From the NCBI GenBank assembly GCA_019828565.1, contig JAHDYR010000067.1, forward strand, positions 496,001 through 560,000: DNA of 64,000 nucleotides. Direction: 5' to 3'. This stretch comes from Carpediemonas membranifera (lineage: Eukaryota; Fornicata). The notes under the pieces were generated by a model. It was given only the letters and a program-made list of their open reading frames with translations, was not told the DNA's origin and did not search any database. Position numbers and translations under genes: made by a program. Of this stretch, positions 9,710 to 19,870 are shown one piece after another; positions within the stretch are counted from its first letter, which is position 1; every line of letters starts with the position of its first letter.

Positions 9710-9764
9710 GTAGTCTCAGTAGACTTTCGAGTGATCGGGGGTGTGCACTTTAATGATCGCTACA
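9709..9764 (-). repeat. 5' LTR of element A (56 bp)
   Basis: On the minus strand it begins TGTAG and ends CTACA, a perfect 5-bp inverted repeat. The outer end meets R repeat sequence exactly. The inner end is followed by the palindrome at 9700-9709 and, 15 bp later, the gag ATG at 9684. The partner LTR is outside the window, so the ends rest on the inverted repeat and the R junction. Confidence 0.68.
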
Positions 9765-10327
9765 GGCCGAAGCGCCGCGAACTGAGCGTCTTGCTCGTTC
9801 TCATGCTTCGGCGCTCGCTAATGCTTCTGCCTTCAGCCCCTGCATGGGCTGCGCGGCGAGGCACTTAGCGAAACGCACGTGAACTCCACGGCTGCGAATG
9901 CCTTAACGCATCGGGGCTACTCAGACACACGGTATACGCCATCTTTCAAACAACATCAACACGACGTCGGAAGCCCGTGCCAGGGCGAGCGAGCGCTCGG
10001 GAAGGTCTGAGTTCGACAGTGAGCTGCGAGAGGCAGTCGGCACGAAAGCGCCGCTGCAGGCACTAGAAAGCACCGCCGCTTGCTCGTTGACAGATGAGGC
10101 CCCGGCCGATGCTTAGAGCTCGCGGCGCTGGAAGCCTGCAGAAGTATCTATCAGTCAAATGCACGGGGCTGCTGGGCTCTCCCAGTAGAAACACAATTCA
10201 GACTACTCTCCGACGTCATCGCTAACCAACATCATCGCACCTCTAAATGCCGCCTGCCGTTGTTGCCCAGAATGGGTCGCGCGAGAGCACACGCGAGGCC
10301 AGACACCGCTGCTTCACGCCAGACCAC
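9765..10327 (+). repeat. Dispersed repeat R, copy 1 (partial)
   Basis: Closely matches 29362-29938 and 54542-55118, with a few substitutions and one 3-bp difference. Its left part is missing because element A is inserted at 9765; the right end stops about 140 bp earlier than the other copies. It has no convincing reading frame. R may be a subtelomeric-type or non-autonomous repeat; its class is not recognised. Confidence 0.85.
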
Positions 10328-10650
10328 TCGTCGCCCTGGCGCACGTGACTCAAGCCTTTATCATTCCCGATTCACCAACCAGCACGAAAGTTCTCCCCCT
10401 CAAGCTCACGCCTCACGTTGACCATAGCGAGGGCACTGCCCCTGGAGAGCCCGAGTCGCAGCCAACATCGGCGTAGAAATACGTTGGTACCGCAATAGCA
10501 TGTTGATTATTTCGATCTCGCACTGATTCGCACCAAATCATCGACCAGATCAATCTGCCACTGCATTCACCTCGCCCACGCGCAACGTGAACTTGCTCCA
10601 AGCGCTTGAAACGAGACTGAAGAGAACTTGGCGTGCATATACAGGATTGA
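10328..10650. other. Intergenic, no gene seen
   Basis: Unique sequence between R copy 1 and the ZIP gene. It should contain the ZIP promoter; I see no clear motif. Confidence 0.5.
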
Positions 10651-11779
10651 ATGTTTGATTTCGTTGATTTGAGAGAGATTACCTGGGCAGCTTTCTGCCT
10701 TGGTTCCATATGGCTCGTCGCCTTCGTTGGTGGGGCCATTCCGCTTGCATGGCGCATATACTCCGGCCATTCTAGCAAAGAATATCGCGTTTGATGCGAT
10801 TATGGAGTACATGAACATGCTTTCAGCTGGTGTCTTCCTCGCTGGCGCCCTGCTGCACATGCTGCCTGAGGCCAACGAGGCTGCGGAGTCCACAATACCC
10901 GACGCCTCCCTCCTCGCCGGCCGCCCCGTTGCTTTCATGATCGCCTCCGCTGTCTTTGTCGCCATGGCCGCCGTCGACTACATCACAGGCGCCCACTCGC
11001 ATGTCGAGGACAACGGCCTTTGCTCCCTCCACATCGTAGAGGACAAGGAGCTTTCCGACGTCGAATCGCAGGCCAGCGACGCGGAGTCGTCCATCCCAGT
11101 GGCAGAGTCGGTGAGGCCAGACTACGGCGAGCAACAGCCGCCCGTGGACCAGCCCGACGATCGCCCGCCCGCATACCCCCATACGCACAGCGAGCATGCC
11201 CTCATGACATGCACCGAGGCCGGGTGCCAGGTCGACCACTGCCCCTACCCAGCCCGCCCCCACAGGCACTCGCCCAAGGCCCGCGCCTCAATGGGCCCTC
11301 TGCGGGCGTGCCTGATCCCTCTGTTCCTCCTCTCCGCGCTCTCCTTCCACTCGATCGTCGCAGGTTTCGGCCTGGGCGTGCTTCCATACGGGTCGACGGC
11401 GCGGATGTCCTGGGTCGCTATATTTGCGCACAAGGGGCTCGAGGCGATGGCTCTCGTCGCTTCCATCGTCCTGCATGGAGCAGGGGTGGGTGTAGTGGCC
11501 GCGGTCACTGTCGCGTACGCCTGCATCACGCCGCTGGGGTACCTCCTCGGTGCGGCCACGCATAAGCTTGTGGAGGGCGCAGCAAAAGATGCCGTCGTCT
11601 TCGTTGGCGTGTCCTTGTCGGCCGGGACGTTCCTCTATGTGGGCTTGATCGAGCTTCTAGCTCACACCATGCATCGCGACGGGCATGCCGCGGTGGGCCA
11701 CCGAGTGGGGCACATGCTGAGCATGGCTCTCGGCGTGGCTGCTATGACGGGCCTGCTCTTCCTTGAGGCCGACGAGTGA
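10651..11779 (+). CDS. ZIP-family metal transporter with a reading-frame break
   Basis: ZIP (SLC39) transporters move zinc or other divalent metals into the cytosol. From ATG 10651 one frame encodes a first membrane helix (FCLGSIWLVAFVGGAIPL) but stops at 10777. The rest is in the next frame, whose first ATG is 10802 (MEYMNMLSAGVFLAGALLH). The second frame carries helix II with LLHMLPEA, a long acidic then His-rich cytoplasmic loop (residues such as HTHSEH), helix IV with LSFHSIVAGFGLG and helix V with FAHKGLEAMAL, the metal-site His residues of the family. Helix spacing fits if one base is skipped near 10760-10775. A 46-bp GT-AG intron (about 10729-10774) would also restore frame but would delete the end of helix I. 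Without repair the protein would start at 10802 and lack helix I. Confidence 0.85.
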
Positions 11780-11937
11780 CGGGCTGATGAGCATGATAAA
11801 TGTCAGAAGACCGCTGGACGGGAGGATGCGTTACGATCTGCGGCCGCTGGGGTCACGTTTCGTGGCTCCGGTGAGTGGTGTCGGCGGTCGGCGAGTCGGC
11901 AGTCAGAATTTGGGCACCGAACTGAGCGCTGGAAGGC

Positions 11938-13495
11938 ATGAGCAGCACTAGTTCCTCTCCAACGTGCATCAAAGACACACTTACCTCCGCATATCGCTCC
12001 TCGGTCGCCATAACGGCCTCCATCTCTGGGGACATCCCATCCTTGATCCAGTGCGCCTACTCCAGGCACTTCAAGAAGCCTCCTCGCCACGCTCTCAGAG
12101 ATCCCCCCTCTCGAACCAACCGCGCAAGCCCTCCTCGACCGCGCCCGCTCGATCCTCACCAGCGGCCCCCCGCTGTCAATGAACGTTGAGCTCGCGGATG
12201 GCGAGGAGCTCCCGGTCGCCATGCACACGCTGAACCAGGGCGCGGTGTGGGCGTGTCTGCTGGGTGGCGGGGCCAACCCCGACCTCGAGGACAGGGTGCT
12301 GCAAGAGGCCCAAGTGCTGGGGTCACGTGGTACCACGATTTACGACAAGATCCGCAAGGTCATCGCCCCCGAGGCCAAGTGCCTCTGGTTCCTCTGCCGC
12401 AAGTTCTTCTTCTCGCTGAACGTCGCCGAGAAGGACGGCGAGAGCTATCAGCACGCTTGGTCCTACATATTTTATCACCACCGCATGTACATGGACCGAC
12501 TCTTCATGCTCGGCACTGCCAATCACACCGCCTTCACCAGGGCCAGGATGCCCAGGGCCCTCGAGGTCTACAGCAACATATGGACCCACATCGCCAGGAC
12601 GCCCAAGGGCATGTGGGGCTGGGGGTATAGCGGTCATGGCCAGCTGGGGTTCGAGTCATTTGAGTTCAACGACCCGACCCGCCTTACCTTCCCCGCCTGC
12701 GCCGAGGTCGCCGAGCTCGAGACCAGCCTGCCCCCTTGGGAGAAGCACAGGATGGTGACTGATGTGTTGATGAAGGGAGATCAGACGTTCATTCTCACCC
12801 CAGTCGGCACTGTCATGGCTGGCGCTGCTTCGGTGCGCTTCGTCGGCCCAGTCGAGGAGGAGAACGAGTACCTCTTCCACCCAGTCGCTGTGCCCGCTGG
12901 CTTTGTCCCAGATCACATCATTCATGTGGGAAGTTTATTTATCGCGACTGTCATCCTCTCCATGGGCGATCGGCAGATGATCAGCGGAGACAACGATTAT
13001 GGTTAGCTGGGAATTGGGCACGAGAATGAGATGACTGGCTTCGAGGTGCTGCCCTTCAGGGTCGACCGGATCATTTCTTCTGCACTTGATTTCACCGAGG
13101 AATACGGTGGCCGCCAGCTGCTGTTCGCTGGCGAAGTTCCCGATCATATCGCCCAGTCGGGCCTGCTGCCTGGGTACAGAAAGAACGACAACTGCCTCAC
13201 ACCCACCCCGCTCCGGTTCCCAGAGAGGGTCAAGGGGTTCTGGTGTGACGATTATCAGATCGTCTGGGTGACCGAGGGTGCCACCCACTTCTTCCACCAT
13301 GGGAAGCTTACCGTGGTTCCTATTGAGGCGACAGCGTTCAGTGAAGACCTGTACATTCGCTTCTGCGACTCAACCGGCCAGTGGTTCAGGGTGGTGGGTG
13401 AGTCAGATGGGGTGGCTGAGCTGGTCGAGTGCGAGGCGCCCAGAAGACCGAGAGACATCATTCCCGTCGATTTCGACCCAAGCCCTCAATCATAA
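11938..13495 (+). pseudogene. RCC1-like protein copy a (one nonsense codon, N-terminal deletion)
   Basis: One of five related copies in the window (a to e). The body is in one frame from ATG 12179 to 13495, with RCC1-type motifs GMWGWGYSGHGQLGF and LSMGDRQ. It is cut by TAG at 13004-13006, where the sister copies read Gln in CGQLGLGH. Upstream, 11938-12178 matches the N-terminal region of full-length copy c but lacks about 100 bp, which shifts the frame. RCC1 repeats form beta-propellers used in guanine-nucleotide exchange or protein binding; the specific role of this family is unknown. Its 3' flank leads directly into R, now separated from it by the LINE. Confidence 0.85.
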
Positions 13496-13509
13496 ACGTT
13501 CTGAAGCGA

Positions 13510-13525
13510 CAGTGAGCTCCTTGCA
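13510..13525 (+). repeat. LINE target-site duplication, left copy
   Basis: CAGTGAGCTCCTTGCA, repeated at 29185-29200. The same 16 bases occur once, uninterrupted, at 54366-54381 in the paralogous RCC1-R junction. Confidence 0.88.
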
Positions 13526-15460
13526 GTTGAAATGTCCGGTATGGGAAGTTGACGAAACCAACCGGAAAAAGGCCAAAAGCTGGCAATCGGGATTTATCGG
13601 ATCTCATTGAAAGCTATTCGAGCTCGAAGCGAGCGACGGTGCCCCGCGGCGCCAGCATCCACCAAATGGTAATTTCAGGACCAAGAGTTCGTCTGCTCTG
13701 GGGCACGAGAGCAGAAATGGGAAGTTTTCTCCTAACCCACTAGCCATAGGGCACATTGGGGAAGCAAATTGCTCCCCGGAGGAGATCGCCCGTTGCGAAG
13801 CAGGTTAGCGCCAGAGCGGGCCGGCAGAGGACAACTGGCTGCTCCAGGTGAGGTGCGCACCACCTCACCTGGAGCCCACTCCCTGCCCTGTATACCTCGC
13901 CGTGCGCCAAGCTATGTCGAGCAACAGATGATCGTCCTCGTGTGCCCAAAAATGCACAGAGGCAAAAACCACCCAAAAGGGAATAAGTTAGCCTCGGTAG
14001 GAAAGCGTTGACAGAATACACAGTACTCTAACAACAAACAAAACCTACCGCCCATGCTCCTGGGACCCACAAGGGGACCAGACGCAACTAAACGCTCCTC
14101 GCACAAACCCACAAGGGAAATCAACGCGAACAAGCGTACTGCGCCACCTTTATGATTGAAACCCCTACCGTAACCGGTACCCGCAGTAGGCCCCAGAGGC
14201 ACTGCGACACGATTGCCTCAGACAACTTAACTGGGGCCATATGGCAAAGTAACCCGAGAGCACCGGGACCGGCGGCCAATAGGCTCTCACTGGGAGGCCA
14301 CTGGGCCACACTACTCCGGCGCCCGTGCTCTCATGCCGCCCAAGACCGGGCTTGTGGACGTCATCGCCACGAGAGCCGGGATCGCCGCCCGCCGCCGGCA
14401 TAGGCAACAGGGCCACCACAACAGGCCCCCAGTACACCAGCCATACCGGACAACAGACCGGGAGCGCTGAGGGCCCCGTCCACAGCCCCACAAGAAACGC
14501 CCAGCCGAAGCCAAAAGGCATAAACCATCACGGTGTTTACCAGGACTCACAACCTCTTGGGAGTGACGCGACCCAGGAAGGAAACAACCGGGCTGCGACC
14601 ACAAGATACAGGACGAGGGGCGTGAATGGCAACCAGCTGGTGCAGCCGGGCGTCTATGCGAGCACGAAGGCGCTTATAGACCCGCATTTGGCCCCTCAGC
14701 TCAGCGTCGAAACCCCGAGCCGACTTAGACTCGTGGGGACTCAGGTCCTCGTCACGGTAATTCTGAGCCAGGTAGGAAAAGGCAGCGGCACGCTCCCGCC
14801 ACCGGCTGGCCAGGACGTCCACCTGGGCAAAATCGTCAGCTATGGTCCGCAGGAAATGCGCCTCCCAACCCCGAGGAGTCGCCGGGCCAGGAGTCGGGGA
14901 CTCCCGAGAAGGAGCGGTGAAGCCCCTGCCGCCACAAGGCAAGGGACTACCCTGGGGCCCGGAGGGGAATATGGGATCCCCCGTCGGAGTGCGAAGAGGG
15001 CCCTGCTTCCCGGGAAAGAGGCGGCGCCCCCGAAATCGGAGTCCAGGCCGTACTCGGGCCAAGGACTCGATAGGGATCGGAGTGCATAACCCCTGGTAAT
15101 GCACCTCCCCCTCTGGGGACCGCTGGGCAGCGGAGGCGCCGGCCGAATGGCCAGGAGGAGGCGTGAAGGTGGAAGGAGAGATGGAACGGACGCATGGGGA
15201 ATAAGGGACAGCAGCCCCGTGTGGGGCGATGCTCCCTGTCCCTGCAATAAGGTTCCCTTTTGGGTTTTCGCCAGACATGTTTTGTGTGGAAACAAGGTCC
15301 GCAACAAACCTCGCCCCTGAACCATCTGCCCTGAGGAAGGGAAAGGAGCCATACAAGACCAGGACATCGCTGGCTGGCGCCCCTTGGAACCTCCACCAAA
15401 CCTCCTCAAGCCCCTCCAAGAAGCTGGCAAAAGTGCACTTCCCGCCTTTTGCCACTCCAA
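13526..15460 (+). other. LINE 5' region, no sure gene
   Basis: About 1.9 kb before ORF1. It contains a strong hairpin (13841-13875). A 302-codon minus-strand frame (15455 to 14547) includes a helical charged stretch (about 14640-14870) that looks more protein-like than the plus-strand frames there. Its start may be non-ATG and I cannot support it as a gene. Confidence 0.5.
13841..13875 (+). other. 15-bp perfect hairpin in LINE 5' region
   Basis: GCTCCAGGTGAGGTG pairs with CACCTCACCTGGAGC across a 5-base loop (CGCAC). A stem this perfect near the 5' end of a LINE transcript could be structural RNA; its role is unknown. Confidence 0.7.
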
Positions 15461-16410
15461 ATGGAAACAGGGGAATATCCCAACAGGGACATGCCAGATA
15501 GGGAAGAAAGCATGATTTATGGCTTATTCGCCCTTAAGGCTGCACCCAGAAGGGATCTCAGGAAAACCAGAAGGGAAAAAGCAAATACGTCCATTATCCA
15601 GCTCGGCAACGCGATAGGATACGACAAGATTGTAGACCCAGAACAGGGAAGCTTTACAGCAAAGGAAGGCCCAGGGGAGCTCCGGAAAAGCCGGGCCAAG
15701 AAGCTGTTTGCATCACTTCCCCTCCTGAGACGGTACACAAAAGCCGCCCAACAGCCATACTGGCTATTCATTGAAGGGAACCGGCTGGACCTAGAGCAGG
15801 CGGAGACACTAAGCCGGCTTCGCCCAGGGTCCCCCAAATTTGTGTTCTACCCCAGAGTCCAGGCGGACTACTCCAAGTACGTAGCACATCCCCACCGGAC
15901 GAGCCAGACGGCACCAGCTAGTGAGCAACACACCCCATCACTTCTCCCCGTGGAGGAGGGCCTTGATCTCGGCCGAATCCATAACCGGGACTTTTCGAGA
16001 CCACGCCACACAATGACCTCGAACAGCTCCCAAAGCGTCCCAGACGCCTTGGATTGCGCAAACACCACCCCAAATGGGATCAAGGAGTCGTTAACGCCAC
16101 TGGGCAAGCAACTGGCCACACCGGACGAATGGGACTGCATCAGAGCCTCAGCAGATGCGGCTATTCCCACAAGGGACGTTGCCATGGTCTTCACCAGAGA
16201 TGACGCAACGGACTTCACTGCCCGAACGGGAAAGGTCGCAAGGACGCTCCTCCTAGAGCTCGTGGCAACATCGCTGCAAGCTGCAGGACATTCTTCGATC
16301 TCAGGCAACGGCATCCAGACCAAGTACGGGATGGAGGCTGCAATGTGGCTCCTCCATGCCGCCGGACACGCCATCTCCGCGGGAGCTGCAGCCAGAGGGC
16401 TCCCCCTCAC
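15461..16410 (+). CDS. LINE ORF1 region, first segment
   Basis: ATG at 15461; the frame is open to 16726, but its composition turns Pro/Arg-rich and shadow-like after about 16410, where the next frame becomes protein-like. The N-terminal part is basic (RRDLRKTRREKAN) and later parts are helical (LLLELVATSLQAAGH, MEAAMWLLHAAGHAI). No known domain is recognised. It probably belongs with the 16356-18950 frame as one ORF1 product, joined by a frameshift or overlapping-start mechanism, or broken by mutation. Confidence 0.5.
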
Positions 16411-18950
16411 TAGGACGCGAAAACAAGAAGCTCTGGGCCGACCTAGGCCGGGAACTAGCCAAAGGGCAAGGCTACCACGCCCCTCACCCCCCGGAGGGAG
16501 GTTTCCGCAGACCAGACGGCACGCCCATCCAGATCTGGACCCAGGGCCCCGTCGAGGAGATCCTCATCTACAGCAGAACCGAGGGTGTGATGAGGCCAGT
16601 CTTCCCACCCCCACCCCTGGAAGAAGAGCCTTCGGCAGCAGAGGCAGACCTGAGGGAGGAGGTCAGAGACCTCATCCAACGGTGGTCAGTCCCCGGCTTC
16701 CCCGAACTCTGGTCGGCATGGGATAAGACCAGGCGTCTCTGGCCCCCACCCGCGAGGATTGCCCGCGAACTGGTGTCTGCCTCCTTTCTGACGCGCAACA
16801 TCACTAACTACTGGCTCACAACGGGGCAGACCCAAGTTATAGAGCCCGTACGGGACGGGGCATCTCATGGAGCCCTGGGTACTAACGAAGAAGAAACCCC
16901 CCTGGGCCCGAGCGGCAGCAGGACTTCCGGCCCTGATGACACACCCACCACGCCAAACAAGGGCACATGCGGGCCCAGCATGGGAGCTAGCCCGCCTCGT
17001 TCCAATATCACCCAACGAGCCAACACCACCAGGCAGTTGATCGCTATGGTGGACTTTGAGGAAGGAAGAGCCAGATCCAACCAAGGAGACGAGGCCATCA
17101 TTTGCGAAGGGGCGGCACTGATTTTCGACCCAGCTAACGAGCAAATCCTCTACTACATGCACGGGATGCTTGGGGAAGACATCACAGTGGATGCCCTGGA
17201 CCAATGTCTGTGGGCCACGCACTACATCCATGGCTGCCCACCAGCTACGTTTGTCGACGTCACCACGGGCAAAGCCCCCAAGGGATACGAAGCAGACTTC
17301 CCCCACGCCAAGCGATGGTGCACCGAGATGGCTACAGAGCTGAAGAGACTGGAAGACGACTCGGGGCCACAGAAGACCCACGTCCACATCGTGGCTAAGG
17401 GAGTCGAGGCTGAGAGAAGCATCCTGACCAGTGAGAAGTTCGTCCCAGACGGGAACCTCCGCACCTGGCTAAGCTTACGCCTCATGGATGAAACTGACCT
17501 CAACACGATCTTCCCCAACATCCTCGACACGCTGACCTGGTTCTACCCCAATAGTGGGGAGAAGAGCCTCACCGGCCTCCCCTCCCGACCCCAGTCCGAA
17601 CTGGGCCGGACCTGGACCAGAAGGTACCAACAGCGCCCGGAGGCAAAATTGGTGTGCCCCTATCACAAGCACGCACCCCACCACTGCCACTGCGCCCTAG
17701 CAGATGTCTCCATATTCTACGCCAGACTAGCAACAGCGTTCTGGATGAGAGACAACCCAGGCTGGGACTGGGGGCAGGTAGAAGCCCACCTCACAGCCCT
17801 AGGAAGCATGCTCATGGGCAGGGAGTCGCCGTACCATGATGAATACAAGGACCTGGCGACCAAAGTCAACGCCAGACACGGCCTCGGCACCGTGGCGGCC
17901 GGTCGCCTAACCCCATTGTCCCAACAAGTCAACCTCTTTGGCACCAAGAACCCCAAACGGGGCCAGATTATCATGACCAACTGGGAGGAAAACGATTTCA
18001 GCTCCGGAAAGGGTATCACCAGAGCCCTGGAAGGAACAGCCGTGATCATCGGAAACCCAGAATCGCTCGCGAGAGTAGGCGAACCAGCGCGACCCATCCT
18101 CCTGGAAATCCACTCGGAGTGGAACGGGCGCCGCCGCGCTGTCCAAGACGGTTTCCCTTGGGCGAACCTGAGGGGGGAGCCCACGGAAATAGACGCGGAA
18201 AAGATGCTTACTCTAGACGTCAGCGACACCAAAACGATGACCCTATCCCAAGCGGCGTCTTTGATGCCCGTCCACAAATTCGACATAGCTGGAGGCCACA
18301 TGGGCAGAGAAGCCAGGAAGAAGATCTTCAACTACTTCACGGAGGTCCCAGCCGACGATCGAGAACTCCTGGCCAACATGTGTGTCGACCCGGAGACAGG
18401 CTCCATCAACTTCCTCCCCTCGTTCCTCCCCCGGGACTGGGGTATCACGGATGAACCAGCAGAAAGAGGGAAGAGGCGAGTGGGCACCTTGAGGAGCGCC
18501 TCCTGGATAGGCAAACTCGCCCTGGCGGGCTCAGGCGTGGAACACCCAAAAGGGGGGAAGCCATGGGACACGCTGAACTGTGTTTTCCCGGAAGGCGCCA
18601 GCACTAACGCCAAGAACAGACTGAGGACCGAGAGGAAGCAGGCGCTTCGAACAAAGGTGAGACGAAGGGCTACTGAACTCGCCAAGATGCTCCACAGGAG
18701 GACGGAGGTCTACCTGCCGAATGGCGGCATAGGGGGCCTATATGGCCCTCCACGCGAGCAAATTGTCACTGAACAACCGCAAAGTAGCAGGACAGAGCGA
18801 ACAGAGCCCGGGCCCCCTCCAACTAAGAGCTGTGCCCCCCCATACCCCCAACCCATCAGCCAAGACCCGCCAGGTCAGACAGGTGGACCAAGAGGACCTG
18901 CAGCCCAAAAAGAGCACGACAGGAGGACACCGACCTGGGCAGAGGCATAG
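16356..18950 (+). CDS. LINE ORF1 region, main segment (gag-like)
   Basis: 864 codons from ATG 16356, although the first 15 or so overlap the preceding frame and look out of frame. It encodes a large protein with a His/Cys cluster CPYHKHAPHHCHC at about 17656-17694, a possible zinc-binding RNA-contact site. The C-terminus is basic and Pro-rich. No RRM or esterase domain could be identified. LINE ORF1 proteins bind element RNA in the retrotransposition particle; this role is inferred from position before ORF2. It overlaps the next, coiled-coil frame. Confidence 0.6.
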   Translation: MPPDTPSPRELQPEGSPSLGRENKKLWADLGRELAKGQGYHAPHPPEGGFRRPDGTPIQIWTQGPVEEILIYSRTEGVMRPVFPPPPLEEEPSAAEADLREEVRDLIQRWSVPGFPELWSAWDKTRRLWPPPARIARELVSASFLTRNITNYWLTTGQTQVIEPVRDGASHGALGTNEEETPLGPSGSRTSGPDDTPTTPNKGTCGPSMGASPPRSNITQRANTTRQLIAMVDFEEGRARSNQGDEAIICEGAALIFDPANEQILYYMHGMLGEDITVDALDQCLWATHYIHGCPPATFVDVTTGKAPKGYEADFPHAKRWCTEMATELKRLEDDSGPQKTHVHIVAKGVEAERSILTSEKFVPDGNLRTWLSLRLMDETDLNTIFPNILDTLTWFYPNSGEKSLTGLPSRPQSELGRTWTRRYQQRPEAKLVCPYHKHAPHHCHCALADVSIFYARLATAFWMRDNPGWDWGQVEAHLTALGSMLMGRESPYHDEYKDLATKVNARHGLGTVAAGRLTPLSQQVNLFGTKNPKRGQIIMTNWEENDFSSGKGITRALEGTAVIIGNPESLARVGEPARPILLEIHSEWNGRRRAVQDGFPWANLRGEPTEIDAEKMLTLDVSDTKTMTLSQAASLMPVHKFDIAGGHMGREARKKIFNYFTEVPADDRELLANMCVDPETGSINFLPSFLPRDWGITDEPAERGKRRVGTLRSASWIGKLALAGSGVEHPKGGKPWDTLNCVFPEGASTNAKNRLRTERKQALRTKVRRRATELAKMLHRRTEVYLPNGGIGGLYGPPREQIVTEQPQSSRTERTEPGPPPTKSCAPPYPQPISQDPPGQTGGPRGPAAQKEHDRRTPTWAEA

Positions 18951-18970
18951 CGGCCCTGCTGGACCAAGCC

Positions 18971-19297
18971 ATGGCCCGGCGAGAAGCAGAGGTCAGACAA
19001 CAGCTGGAAGAAGCTGCAGCCAGAACCATCAACGAGCTCAAGGCCAAAAGCCAGGAGCTGGAGGAAGAACGGGAAGCCCGGAGAGCAGCCCAAGCTGCGT
19101 TGGACGAGATGCGGAAGGACCTCAGGAAGACAACGGAGAAGTGCTCGTCTCTAACCGAAGAGAACGAGGACTTACTCAGCCGCGCGGCCCGACTCTCGGC
19201 AACCAACGAAGCCCTCAGCTTCACCCTAGCAGCCAAGATGGATAACTTCAGGTCTGACCTGAGAAGGAAGAGAGGCGAGGAGAAGGAAGGAGAGTAG
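18971..19297 (+). CDS. LINE coiled-coil ORF
   Basis: 108 codons from ATG 18971, with the frame open further upstream to about 18890 (DLGRGIAALLDQ precedes the ATG). It is almost entirely heptad-like, rich in Glu, Arg, Ala and Leu (for example ELKAKSQELEEEREARRAA), so it is a probable coiled-coil trimer or dimer. Many LINE ORF1 proteins have a coiled coil, so this may be a -1 frame extension of the 16356-18950 protein rather than a separate gene. Confidence 0.6.
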   Translation: MARREAEVRQQLEEAAARTINELKAKSQELEEEREARRAAQAALDEMRKDLRKTTEKCSSLTEENEDLLSRAARLSATNEALSFTLAAKMDNFRSDLRRKRGEEKEGE

Positions 19298-19870
19298 AAA
19301 CAATCATAAGTAAGAGGTGCAGAGGGTAGTGTGATATAAGTCTGAGCTAAAAGTGTATATACTGAACCAGCATGTATGGCCAGGCTGTGACTAGTAGGGC
19401 CTTAAAGTCCAAATGGACACCGGCGAACCATTCCGGCGGGAGCAAAAATGCAACACATTCTTTTTTCAACAAACCCCTGTGCCCCACAGGGGCCGGGGGC
19501 AGGGTTACCAAAAGGTAAAAAGAGCCCTGCCTGTCCGGCAGGCTGTAACTCCAGCCTTGGGAGGGGCAACAACCACTGTCGCTCCCACCTAAGCTCGTTA
19601 GGTAATGGTCCTGCCATGCGGCGAGGAAGGAAGCTAAGCGGAGACCGGCAGCAATGCCGACAAGCATCGTGAGGCCCCGACTGTGAAAGGGAATGGTATG
19701 CCCTAGGCCGGGAACTAAGGGAATACAGGCACAAGCCTGCCCAAAAGGAAACGACTGCTCGGTTAGAGGCCTCAGCAACCCACCAAAAGGTACGCCCAAA
19801 AGGGAATGTCTACAAAGAGCAGATTAGTGCGCGCAGGGTAACTCCCGCAGTTTATGTCAGAACAACCTGA
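19298..19870 (+). other. LINE spacer between ORF1 and ORF2
   Basis: 573 bp without a gene. It contains repeated short CCCAAAAGG-like stretches (19740-19803). No internal ribosome entry element can be called by eye. Confidence 0.5.

Larger units (their letters stand above)
1..9764 (-). mobile_element. LTR retrotransposon A (partial, nested host element)
   Basis: Minus-strand LTR retrotransposon that continues past the left edge. What is visible: a 56-bp 5' LTR (9709-9764) and a gag-protease frame from 9684, interrupted by element B (6178-8880), element C (918-5342) and, by inference, element E (left of about 731). Removing B and C with one target-site copy each keeps the frame open, so A is older than B and C. 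Its 5' end abuts R sequence at the point matching 29362 in the uninterrupted R copy, so A sits inside an R repeat whose other part lies outside the window. Reverse transcriptase and integrase would be off the left edge. Membership in Ty3/gypsy is inferred from a Cys-His-His-Cys knuckle followed by an LDTGA protease motif. Confidence 0.8.

Noticed and set aside
14325-15089. 254-codon plus-strand frame in the LINE 5' region
   Set aside because: Composition is low-complexity (Arg/Pro/Gly/Ser) and no domain is seen; the opposite strand looks more protein-like.
19320-19345. GGGTAGTGTGATATA resembles the polypurine tract and LTR start of element C
   Set aside because: The match ends after about 15 bases; no LTR follows, so probably chance.
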